Of a stretch of DNA of 64,000 nt, positions 56,241-64,000 are shown one piece after another. A model generated the notes under the pieces. It saw nothing but the letters and a program-made list of their open reading frames with translations, made no database searches and had not been told where the DNA came from. Both the position numbers and the translations under genes were made by a program. The stretch comes from CAYPTY01 sp964413935 (lineage in GTDB: Bacteria; Bacteroidota; Rhodothermia; Balneolales; Balneolaceae): assembly GCA_964413935.1 (NCBI GenBank), contig CAYPTY010000007.1, positions 1-64,000 on the forward strand, written 5' to 3'. Numbering within the stretch: the first letter of the stretch is position 1; the number at the start of each line of letters is the position of its first letter.

Positions 56241-57488
56241 TTAGCGGAAGAGATAGCGAATCCCGATCAGGCTGTCTACACGGCGCCTTACAGGTAATGC
56301 CTCGAACTCCTCTGAAAAATAACTGATGTCGGTGAACAGGAAGAACTGGGGATTAACTTCATATTGCGCGTTCAGGCCAGCCTCAAAACTTTCATTACGA
56401 TTGAGGTCCTGCTGGGAATTGAAAAGATTGTTGGTTTGGCCGTAACCCCCACGTATTTCCACATAATTGGTGATCTTCTTGAAATAGCTTCGAAAGAGCA
56501 GAAGTCCGTTCAGTGCACTGCTGTTATTCACAGTGGTGAGAAAGCCCCGGGCTGAAATGCGATACCTGGAAAAAATTTTACTCACCGAACCGGTGTACTG
56601 ATATACATTGTTCGCATCAAAGGAAAGCAATCTGAAACCAGCCTCAGCTTCAACACGCTTAGGCAGCACTCGGTAAACAGCTCCGCCAAGTCGATAGGCC
56701 GGAAAGAAATTATTATTGGAGAAAGCGGCATTTACAAAGGCGTAAGTCCGGTTATTCAGTACCGGATAGCCGATGATCTGAAATTCCGTGTCATTGATAC
56801 CGAAACGGCTGCCATAATTAACTTCGGCATTGAAACTGCCAATGGGAGTTCGGCGAATGAGCCCCACTGCCCCGATATTCCAGGGATCAAAATTATTGTT
56901 GAGTTGTGAGTTGGTGAACTGGGTGTACACACCCCAGTCGAGGCGCACTCCTCGAAGTGTTTTCAGTTTCTGCTGCACAAATGGATACGTGGGATCCAGT
57001 TCCAGGATGTTTTCATAGTATATGGCTGCAAGCCGGCTGCGCCCCTGTTGCTCCTGCGCCAGTCCCCGTTTAAACATAAAATCAGGATCGGAGGGTGACT
57101 GCCTCAGCCCCTGATAAGCATAATGATCGGCTTTCACATAATTTCCTTCATTCAGATAAGAATCGATCAGGGTGAGGCGGGCAAATTTTCGCTTGGGATC
57201 TTCTTCCAGAACCTGAATCAGTAAAGGCCGGCCCTTGCTGTACTGAATATCGAATATGTATATCCGCCCAAGAAATTCCCTAACATCAAGATAATCAGGA
57301 GCAAGTTTCAGGGCGGTATCGGCAAGCCGTATGGCCTCAGTATAGTCGTTCCGTTCAAAGGCCGCTTCTCGGGCCTGTGCAAAAAGTACATCCGGGTCCT
57401 GCTGGGCAAATACAGCAGGAGAAATCAATAAAATAGTAGCTAGTATAGCAGATTTAAGGCTCACCGTCCGGGCTCCGTTTTTGGGCAC
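56241..57488 (-). CDS. TPR protein with YaiO-like outer-membrane beta-barrel
   Basis: The 415-residue product has a signal peptide (ending PAVFAQ), four to five TPR-like helical repeats (about 30-180, ARLTLIDSYLNEGNYVKADH), and a C-terminal barrel of about 12-14 strands (from 190) ending SLIGIRYLFR. YaiO-family proteins have this order of TPR then barrel. They resemble the PgaA and BcsC exporters, in which TPRs guide polysaccharide to the pore. It is encoded tail to tail with the GT2 synthase, so it is probably the outer-membrane exit of the same system although on its own promoter. Confidence 0.85.
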   Translation of the reverse strand: MPKNGARTVSLKSAILATILLISPAVFAQQDPDVLFAQAREAAFERNDYTEAIRLADTALKLAPDYLDVREFLGRIYIFDIQYSKGRPLLIQVLEEDPKRKFARLTLIDSYLNEGNYVKADHYAYQGLRQSPSDPDFMFKRGLAQEQQGRSRLAAIYYENILELDPTYPFVQQKLKTLRGVRLDWGVYTQFTNSQLNNNFDPWNIGAVGLIRRTPIGSFNAEVNYGSRFGINDTEFQIIGYPVLNNRTYAFVNAAFSNNNFFPAYRLGGAVYRVLPKRVEAEAGFRLLSFDANNVYQYTGSVSKIFSRYRISARGFLTTVNNSSALNGLLLFRSYFKKITNYVEIRGGYGQTNNLFNSQQDLNRNESFEAGLNAQYEVNPQFFLFTDISYFSEEFEALPVRRRVDSLIGIRYLFR

Positions 57489-57610
57489 AATATAACGGCT
57501 ATAGGTGAAATGATTCCACCGATCAATAATTTTACAATCCGGGAATGTGATCGGTATTGATTCAGTTTCGGATAAACTATAATTTAGTCAAGGCTAAAAA
57601 AACAATAAAA

Positions 57611-59902
57611 ATGCGTTCTACACTATTCTACCCTCTGTTTTCAGTTTTTTTCCTGCTCTGTTCATCTCAGGCTAATGCCCAGTTAAGCAGCATCAAAGGT
57701 ACGGTTGCATCTGATGGGCAGGCGATTGAATTTGCGAATATCTACCTGATTGAGACGGAACAAGGAACCACTACCGATTCCACCGGTTTTTTTGAAATTC
57801 CACGTGTAAAACCGGGAGAATACACCCTTCGAATCACATTTATTGGATATGAACCCTTTGAGACCACTATCAGGCATCGCTACGGGGAAGACAGTTTTAT
57901 TGAAGCTGAGCTGAAAGCAGCCGCTTTTCTGGAAGAAGAAATTGTGGTAACGGGAACCATGAAAGCCATCAGCCGTTCGAAAAGTCCGGTGCCGGTTGAA
58001 GTATTCTCCCCTGAATTCTTTAAGATGAATCCAACTCCAACACTCTATGAAGCCATGCAGAGTGTGAATGGAGTTCGCCCTCAGCTGAATTGCAATGTGT
58101 GTAATACGGGCGACATCCACATAAATGGTCTGGAAGGGGCTTACACTATGGTGCTTATTGATGGTATGCCCATTGTCAGCAGTTTGTCTACCGTATATGG
58201 CCTTTTTGCCATCCCGAATTCCATGATTGAACAAGTCGAAGTGGTCAAGGGGCCGGCTTCCACCCTGTATGGATCCGAGGCGCTGGGCGGCCTCATCAAT
58301 GTGATTACCAAAAAGCCTTCATCCGCACCGACCCTCACTGTGGATGGTATGGGATCGTCATGGGCTGAGATGAATCTGGATATCGGTGGCCGTTTTCAGG
58401 TTGGCGAAAAAGCAGATGTACTCACCGGTGTGAACCTGTTTAATTACAATACTCCCATCGATAATAATGGGGATAATTTTACGGACATCAGTCTCGCACA
58501 GCGGGCTTCCCTGTTTCAGAAATGGTCTATCGATCGTGCCGATGGAAAGCTGTTTACCCTAGCCGGGCGCTTCTTCTATGAAGACCGATGGGGTGGAGAA
58601 ATGGACTGGACCCGCTCAGACCGCGGAGGGGATCAGATTTACGGTGAAAGTATTTATACCACACGCTGGGAGCTGATCGGGAATTACCAGCTGCCCACAA
58701 CAGAAAACATGATGCTTTCCTTTTCCTATAACGATCATTATCAGGACTCTTACTATGGGGATACCTTTTACCTGGGTGATCAGCGTATTGGCTTTGCCCA
58801 GCTCACCTGGGACAAAAACCTGAATAACCACAGTCTGCTGATCGGATCTGCCCTGAGATATACCCGCTATGATGATAATACACCTGCTACGGCCTCAGCT
58901 ATCGATGTGACTCAGAACAGACCGGATGAAATCTGGCTGCCCGGAATATTTGTGCAGGACGACTTCACCATAGATGAAAAATCAAACCTTCTGCTTGGTC
59001 TGCGTTATGACTACAATTCCACCCACGGTAACGTCTGGACCCCGCGTTTTGCCTATAAATTCAGCCCGAATGCAAATAATATCTTCCGGATTAATGCCGG
59101 AACCGGGTTCCGGGTGGTGAATCTGTTTACTGAAGACCACGCGGCGCTGACCGGAGCTCGACAAGTGATCATTGAACAGAACCTGCAGCCGGAACAGTCT
59201 TACAATGTGAACCTGAATTACGAGCGAAAGTTCTTTTTTGAAAACGGTACTTATCTTGGGCTCGATGCCAGCTCCTGGTACACCTACTTCACCAATCAGA
59301 TATTTCCGGATTATGAAAGCAATGCCAATGAAATCCGTTATTCCAATCTGGATGGCTATGGGATTACGCGCGGATTTTCCCTGAATGTGGATGCCCAGCT
59401 GCCCAGTGGCATGAAAATGCTGGTTGGTGGGTCTTTCATAGATGTGTTTACGGAAGAGGAGGGAGACCGCTTTCGTCCTTTTTTAACTGAACGCTGGACC
59501 GGGACCTGGAATATTTCTTATCCCATTCGAAATACCGGCATCAGTATCGATTACACGGGTAACCTGTATGGGCCTATGAGACTACCGGTGCTGGGCAGCA
59601 ATGATCCCAGACCGGAAAACTCGCCCTGGTGGAGTATTCAGAATATTCAGATTAGCTTTAAGAAGCCAAACAGCAACATTGAGTTCTATTCCGGGGTTAA
59701 AAATCTGTTGAATTACACCCCACCCGCCAACAGTATTGCCCGTCCCTTTGATCCCTTTGACCGTAATGTGAACTTTGCACCGGATGGTTCTGTGCTGCCC
59801 ACTCCAGCCAATCCGAATGCCCTCACTTTTGATCCCAGTTATGTATTTGCGCCCAATCAGGGGATCAGAGGCTTCATCGGAATACGTTACAGCATTAACT
59901 GA
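57611..59902 (+). CDS. TonB-dependent receptor with Cys pair in the plug
   Basis: I start at ATG 57611 (763 residues), giving a clean signal peptide ending QANAQ; an upstream ATG adds 18 residues without one. A CarboxypepD-like domain (about 25-105) is followed by a TonB plug (about 110-235) with IEQVEVVKGPASTLYGSEA, and by a 22-strand barrel ending GFIGIRYSIN. In the plug the sequence NCNVCNTGDIHINGLEG holds Cys161 and Cys164, a CXXC pair in a loop that normally contacts substrate. The substrate is not known; a metal complex or heme is possible. A thioredoxin-fold protein is encoded 12 bases downstream, which suggests that the Cys pair is redox-controlled. Confidence 0.85.
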   Translation: MRSTLFYPLFSVFFLLCSSQANAQLSSIKGTVASDGQAIEFANIYLIETEQGTTTDSTGFFEIPRVKPGEYTLRITFIGYEPFETTIRHRYGEDSFIEAELKAAAFLEEEIVVTGTMKAISRSKSPVPVEVFSPEFFKMNPTPTLYEAMQSVNGVRPQLNCNVCNTGDIHINGLEGAYTMVLIDGMPIVSSLSTVYGLFAIPNSMIEQVEVVKGPASTLYGSEALGGLINVITKKPSSAPTLTVDGMGSSWAEMNLDIGGRFQVGEKADVLTGVNLFNYNTPIDNNGDNFTDISLAQRASLFQKWSIDRADGKLFTLAGRFFYEDRWGGEMDWTRSDRGGDQIYGESIYTTRWELIGNYQLPTTENMMLSFSYNDHYQDSYYGDTFYLGDQRIGFAQLTWDKNLNNHSLLIGSALRYTRYDDNTPATASAIDVTQNRPDEIWLPGIFVQDDFTIDEKSNLLLGLRYDYNSTHGNVWTPRFAYKFSPNANNIFRINAGTGFRVVNLFTEDHAALTGARQVIIEQNLQPEQSYNVNLNYERKFFFENGTYLGLDASSWYTYFTNQIFPDYESNANEIRYSNLDGYGITRGFSLNVDAQLPSGMKMLVGGSFIDVFTEEEGDRFRPFLTERWTGTWNISYPIRNTGISIDYTGNLYGPMRLPVLGSNDPRPENSPWWSIQNIQISFKKPNSNIEFYSGVKNLLNYTPPANSIARPFDPFDRNVNFAPDGSVLPTPANPNALTFDPSYVFAPNQGIRGFIGIRYSIN

Positions 59903-59914
59903 CTCTCGTTGCCA

Positions 59915-60394
59915 ATGAATGTCAAAACCCGAAGTTATGCTGTTATTTTGTTATTCATGATGTGGCCTATGGCGAGCGTTTCACAGCCAGTGCAGCTACA
60001 ACAGACCAACTTCGAAGACCTGCCCGCCCTTCAGGCTTCAGCGTCACGACCGGTGCTGATCTACCTCACCGCCGAGTGGTGTACCTATTGCAGGCAGGTT
60101 GAAAATACATCATTCAAAAATGAAGGGATCATCAACAAACTGAATCAGGACTTCTGGTTTATCCGATTTGATATAGAAGAGAGAAAGAATGTACGCCTTG
60201 GCGGTCGTATCTATTCCTTCAAACCAACCGGAGTGGATACCGGCGTACACGAACTTGCTGATTTTCTGGGAAGTATAGATGGAGTGCTGAGTACCCCAAC
60301 TTTTATTATACTGTCATCGTCATTTGAAATACTCTATCGTTACGGTGGATTCCTGGACAGTACCCAGATCAAAGCCATGCTGGATGCAGTCTGA
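59915..60394 (+). CDS. exported thioredoxin-fold protein
   Basis: The ATG at 59915 gives 159 residues; a TTG two codons upstream is less likely. The signal peptide ends about SVSQP. The thioredoxin domain has active site AEWCTYCRQVE (Cys56, Cys59) and a cis-Pro in GVLSTPTFIIL, as in DUF255-like or SoxW/DsbD-gamma type proteins. It should reduce or oxidise thiols in the periplasm. Its tight placement after the TonB receptor with a CXXC plug points to a shared function. Confidence 0.88.
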   Translation: MNVKTRSYAVILLFMMWPMASVSQPVQLQQTNFEDLPALQASASRPVLIYLTAEWCTYCRQVENTSFKNEGIINKLNQDFWFIRFDIEERKNVRLGGRIYSFKPTGVDTGVHELADFLGSIDGVLSTPTFIILSSSFEILYRYGGFLDSTQIKAMLDAV

Positions 60395-60507
60395 GGGTCA
60401 GAGTTTAACACAAGCATAACTTAAAATTAATGCCACTCTCCCGATAATGCATGGGTGAACCCCGAGTTGGCTGCAGGGTCAGTATAAATCGTTGAGCCAT
60501 TCTGTTT

Positions 60508-62649
60508 ATGTCAAAAACCAAAAGTTCCGGCGACAAAAAAAAGAAGCAGGACCTCTCTATCCTGGAGCGTATATCTGATGCCTATGTACAGGTGGATAAG
60601 GAAGATATATACCTCTATGTGAACGAAAAGGCGGCCCAGATCATTGGTCGAAAGGCTTCAGAAATGATCGGAAAACACATGTGGAGTGAATTTCCGGACA
60701 GCGTGGGGCAGCCTTACTGGTTTGCCTATCAGGAGGCCGTTGAAACAGGGGAGCATCGCTATCTGCAGCAGTATTTTCCACCCTGGGACCGGTGGTATGA
60801 GGTGCACATACATCCATCTGACGATGGGCGCATCATATTGTTCAATGACATAACGGATAAGAAAAAGGCGGAGCACACCATCTTTGAGAACAATAAGCAA
60901 CTCCGCTTGCTTGAAAGTTTTATAGACAATTCAACCGACGCCTTTCAGGTAGCTACGGAAGATGGATCCTTGATTTATATCAACGAAGAGTCCGCTAATC
61001 GACTCGGGATTTCTCAGGATGAGGTAAGCCAGTATAAAGTTTCGGATTTCGAAACAATTTTTCAGAAGGAAGGAGCCTGGGAACATCATGTGGAACACCT
61101 TCGTCGCTACAAGAAAATGCTGATTGAAGGTGTCAATAAAAATCAGACCACGGGAGAAACCTTTCCCGTTGAGGTTACAGTAGCCTATGAGAATCTGGAT
61201 GGGCGGGGATACATTATTGCTATCTCACGCGACATCACGGAGCGCAAGCAAGCCGAACAAAAACTGCTGGCCGCCAACGCGTACAGTTATAACGTGATTG
61301 AGTCCATGAATGATGGCTTTATCAAATTCACTCCGGAAGGCGTGATTGAGGATGTAAACCATGCCTTCTGCGATATGATTGGTTACACCAAAGCCAATAT
61401 GCTGGGTTCCGCTGAACCCCATGTCTTCTGGCCTGAAGACCACGCAGAGTGCATTCAGGAGGTAATGGACTTTTGTCGTGAAGGGAAGTTTGAAGAATAT
61501 GAACTGGAATTCGTACGAAAAAGCGGAGTCAGAATACCCGTTATTTTTTCCCCATCCCAAGTAATTGATGAAGAAGGGAAACCCGGAAACATCATAGCAA
61601 CTGTGAAGGATATTTCAGAGCGGCATTTTATTGAACAGCAGGTAAAGGAAAGTGAAGCCCGTCTTAGAGCGGTGCTGGAGTTTTCTGATCTTGGAATCTG
61701 GGATTATCATGTCAAAACAGGTCAAACCATTCGTTCCGAACAGCATGACAAATGTTTTGGCTTTGAAAATCTTCAGGATGATTGGAGTACGGATCTCTTT
61801 ATGAATCTCATTCATCCCGACGATCGGCAGCGTGTTCTGGATTATCATTCCAACTTCCTTGATAAGGGCAGCGAGTACAGAATGGAATACCGGGTTGTTT
61901 GGCCGGATGAAAGTGTTCACTGGATTTATGCCGCTGGCAATGTGTTATTCGATGAGCTTGGTAATCCGGATAGAATTATCGGGATTGTGCAGGAGATTAC
62001 CACCCGCAAGGAGCATGAACTGGAAATTGAGGAATCCATCAAAGAGAAAGAGACCCTGCTGGCAGAAATCCATCATCGGGTAAAAAACAATCTGGCTGTG
62101 GTTTCCGGTCTGATGCAGCTTCAGACTTATGAAACCCGCAATCAGGAAGTGATAGAACGCTTGAACAGCAGCATCAACCGAATAAAATCCATTGCGCTGA
62201 TTCATGAAGAACTTTACAAGTCCCACAGTTTTTCACAGGTATCTCTCAAAAAAAATATAGAGGATCTGATTCAGAATATAGCGGCCGTATCCGATCCGGA
62301 AGAAAAAGTTAAGGTGGAGCTTGAGCTTTCGGATGTAAACCTGGATATCAATCAGGCGCTGCCATGTGCACTCATCATAAATGAAGCGGTCACAAACGCC
62401 TATAAGCATGCTTTCAACGGCGATAAAAAAGGTGTATTCAGGATTGAGCTGAAGCTTGAAGGAGAGGAAGTTCAACTCACCATCCGGGATAATGGTCCGG
62501 GCCTGCCCGCTGATTTCCAACCCAATGAGGCGGCATCCATGGGTTTCAATCTCATCCATTCCCTTGCGGAGCAGCTGGATGGGCACATCCGTTATCACAA
62601 TGAGGACGGTCTGGTTGTACATCTGCGTTTCAATAATTTTTATGCCTGA
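60508..62649 (+). CDS. multi-PAS HisKA_2 sensor histidine kinase
   Basis: The 713-residue product is soluble. It has four PAS domains (about 15-125, 130-250, 255-375 and 385-500; several end in DIT.KK.AE or DISERH-type PAC motifs). A HisKA_2 domain follows with AEIHHRVKNNLAVVSG (phospho-acceptor His522). The C-terminal HATPase shows INEAVTNAYKHAF (N box) and RDNGPGLP (G1 box). HisKA_2 kinases often phosphorylate lone receivers. The next gene encodes another HisKA_2 kinase with a receiver, so the two may form a relay. Confidence 0.92.
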   Translation: MSKTKSSGDKKKKQDLSILERISDAYVQVDKEDIYLYVNEKAAQIIGRKASEMIGKHMWSEFPDSVGQPYWFAYQEAVETGEHRYLQQYFPPWDRWYEVHIHPSDDGRIILFNDITDKKKAEHTIFENNKQLRLLESFIDNSTDAFQVATEDGSLIYINEESANRLGISQDEVSQYKVSDFETIFQKEGAWEHHVEHLRRYKKMLIEGVNKNQTTGETFPVEVTVAYENLDGRGYIIAISRDITERKQAEQKLLAANAYSYNVIESMNDGFIKFTPEGVIEDVNHAFCDMIGYTKANMLGSAEPHVFWPEDHAECIQEVMDFCREGKFEEYELEFVRKSGVRIPVIFSPSQVIDEEGKPGNIIATVKDISERHFIEQQVKESEARLRAVLEFSDLGIWDYHVKTGQTIRSEQHDKCFGFENLQDDWSTDLFMNLIHPDDRQRVLDYHSNFLDKGSEYRMEYRVVWPDESVHWIYAAGNVLFDELGNPDRIIGIVQEITTRKEHELEIEESIKEKETLLAEIHHRVKNNLAVVSGLMQLQTYETRNQEVIERLNSSINRIKSIALIHEELYKSHSFSQVSLKKNIEDLIQNIAAVSDPEEKVKVELELSDVNLDINQALPCALIINEAVTNAYKHAFNGDKKGVFRIELKLEGEEVQLTIRDNGPGLPADFQPNEAASMGFNLIHSLAEQLDGHIRYHNEDGLVVHLRFNNFYA

Positions 62650-62741
62650 GTTTTTGATAGCATCCCTATATAAAACTTTGATTTAAGCCCTCCGTTTTCT
62701 GCCGATAAGTGGAAAAAGGCTAAACCTCTTAACCCACAATC

Positions 62742-63794
62742 ATGACCCAAAGGGATGTCATTTTATGCATAGACGATGAGCCCATCATCCTGCAGCTCAT
62801 TCGTAAACAACTGGAAAAAAAGTTCGGTGACCGCTTTGATTACCTATTTGCTGAGGATGCGGATGAAGCGGATGCAATGATTCAACAGCTGGAAAAAGAG
62901 GGTAAGCAGCTGGTGATGGCTATCGTAGATCAGATTCTGCCGGGAAGACAGGGGCATGAATTTCTGATCGGGCTGGGTGATACCCATCCAAAAGCCATAA
63001 AAATCCTATTCTCAGCCAAGGCGGATTTCACTTCGGTTGTGTCGGCCATTAATGAAGCCCAAATTTTTCGTTATCTCATCAAACCCTGGGATGAAACGGA
63101 TTTCACCAACATCGTGGAAAAGGGACTGCAGCAATACTACATCAAAGAGAATATTGAGCTGCAGCTGGCCGAAATTCACCACCGGGTTAAAAATAACCTC
63201 ACCATCATTTCCTGCCTGCTTGAACTGCAGATCACGGAACTGGAGCATGAGGAAAGCAAGGAATACTTTGCCCAGAGTATTAACCGGATCAACTCCATCG
63301 CTAAAGTACATGAACTGATCTACGATTCGGATGATATGTCGTCGGTCGATATCAAACAATATCTGGACCGGGTAATACCAGCTATCCGGGATACCATGGA
63401 AGACTTCAGCAAGAATATCAAAATGAAGTTCAGTATCCCCAGCCTCAAACTCCGTGTAAATCAGGCTATTCCTCTGGGATTATTATTCAATGAGCTTCTG
63501 ACCAATACCTTCAAATATGCATTCAAAGGTCGGGATGAAGGCTGTATCTGCATCAGTATGAAACTGGAAGCCCACAAATTGAGGGTGATTTATAAAGACA
63601 ACGGCGTGGGCTTCGAAAACAAAATCACCAGTTTCGAGAGCTCAGGTAATCTGGGACTCACCCTCATCCACCTTCAGCTGCAGCAACTGGAAAGCGACTA
63701 TACCATTGATACCGACGGACAGTTCAGGCTGGAATTTAGTTTTGATGTATTGAAGGAACAGAAAGAGGAAAATCATGTTTTCCAGGCTCTCTGA
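62742..63794 (+). CDS. receiver domain fused to a HisKA_2 histidine kinase
   Basis: The 350-residue protein has an N-terminal receiver (about 5-130) with Asp63 in AIVDQILPGRQGHEF and FRYLIKPWDETDF. It goes straight into a HisKA_2 domain with His146 in AEIHHRVKNNLTIIS and an ATPase domain (FNELLTNTFKYAF, YKDNGVGFE, GNLGLTLIHLQL). The receiver of the IKPW type is common in kinase or phosphodiesterase hybrids. The order receiver-then-kinase implies that it is activated by another kinase, probably the one encoded 92 bases upstream. Confidence 0.92.
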   Translation: MTQRDVILCIDDEPIILQLIRKQLEKKFGDRFDYLFAEDADEADAMIQQLEKEGKQLVMAIVDQILPGRQGHEFLIGLGDTHPKAIKILFSAKADFTSVVSAINEAQIFRYLIKPWDETDFTNIVEKGLQQYYIKENIELQLAEIHHRVKNNLTIISCLLELQITELEHEESKEYFAQSINRINSIAKVHELIYDSDDMSSVDIKQYLDRVIPAIRDTMEDFSKNIKMKFSIPSLKLRVNQAIPLGLLFNELLTNTFKYAFKGRDEGCICISMKLEAHKLRVIYKDNGVGFENKITSFESSGNLGLTLIHLQLQQLESDYTIDTDGQFRLEFSFDVLKEQKEENHVFQAL

Positions 63795-63804
63795 GCCCAT
63801 CAAG

Positions 63805-64000
63805 TCAATCGCGGGATACAGGCACTGCCTGTAAGCTGGGATACCTGGCCTTCAGCACTTCAAATATTCCAAAGAGCAGTGCGCCATAGACCAGGGTACC
63901 CACCAGAAAATTACGTTCAAATGGAATGGCCGCCACCAGACAAGCCCAGAATCCGGCCAGGGTCTGAGGATATACAGCCGATCCCAGCCACACTCCAATA
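63805..64000 (-). CDS. DUF6580-like membrane protein, C-terminal part (cut by window end)
   Basis: The frame is open to the window edge. Its C-terminal 65 residues include YPQTLAGFWACLVAAIPF and NFLVGTLVYGALLFGIFEVL, the last two membrane helices of DUF6580/ECF S-component-like proteins. Such proteins are thought to bind small molecules for transport. The start codon lies outside the window. It is convergent with the kinase gene, with only ten bases between the stop codons. Confidence 0.7.
   Translation of the reverse strand, partial: IGVWLGSAVYPQTLAGFWACLVAAIPFERNFLVGTLVYGALLFGIFEVLKARYPSLQAVPVSRD

Noticed and set aside
57611..59902. SusC-type receptor for the glucan locus
   Set aside because: It lacks a SusD partner, is 10 kb away from the locus, is shorter than SusC proteins and pairs with a thioredoxin gene.

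Overview
The window looks like chromosome from a marine or saline member of the Balneolota/Rhodothermota group (Gracilimonas- or Balneola-like). Two large secreted proteins end in the type IX secretion sorting domain typical of that group (NYPNPFNPSTN... ending in KMMLIK/KMMLVK). Outer-membrane beta-barrel proteins and TonB receptors with CarboxypepD-type N-termini are plentiful, Shine-Dalgarno sequences are weak, and base composition is moderate. The assignment rests on protein style only; there is no rRNA in the window.

Layout. 1-220: a tRNA-Asn with a degenerate tRNA-like copy in front. 355-8294: unlinked genes (unknown secreted protein, a non-coding repeat cluster, DUF2147-like and DUF418 proteins, an SPFH lipoprotein, a large BNR-repeat protein). 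8499-18491: an OFA-type transporter and a copper region (small Cys/His/Met-rich protein, multicopper oxidase fused to a beta-barrel, OprC/NosA-type copper receptor) with a PepSY-like type IX substrate between them. 18586-21617: a PAS histidine kinase and two convergent genes that have both lost their 3' ends at one junction. 21747-26842: a patatin/beta-barrel phospholipase, an arsRMC operon with a clear operator, and a fatty-acid hydroxylase.

27196-48164 is the centre of the window: a beta-1,3(1,6)-glucan (laminarin-type) utilisation locus. It encodes a glycosidase fused to an outer-membrane beta-barrel, a glycan-binding lipoprotein, GH16, GH17 and GH30 lipoproteins, a cytoplasmic GH94-clan beta-glucan phosphorylase, a cytoplasmic GH17, two GPH-type symporters, a multi-CBM type IX-secreted protein, a truncated HTCS-like regulator and a clan-D (GH27-like) lipoprotein. 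There is no SusC/SusD pair. The inferred scheme is cleavage and entry through the glycosidase-barrel, periplasmic trimming by lipoprotein enzymes, inner-membrane import by the symporter, and phosphorolysis to glucose-1-phosphate in the cytoplasm. This SusCD-free arrangement with an enzyme-porin fusion is the best candidate here for an undescribed system.

48286-64000: katG; a DUF3078 protein; a decayed octaheme cytochrome fused by deletion to a YeeE/YedE-rhodanese gene; a receiver/HEAT/GT2 set convergent with a YaiO-like barrel (probable exopolysaccharide machinery); a TonB receptor with a Cys pair in its plug followed by a thioredoxin-fold protein; two HisKA_2 signalling proteins; and the 3' end of a DUF6580-like membrane protein.

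A theme across the window is enzymes covalently joined to outer-membrane barrels (multicopper oxidase, patatin, glycosidase). A second theme is recent gene loss, with two deletion junctions and one truncated regulator.
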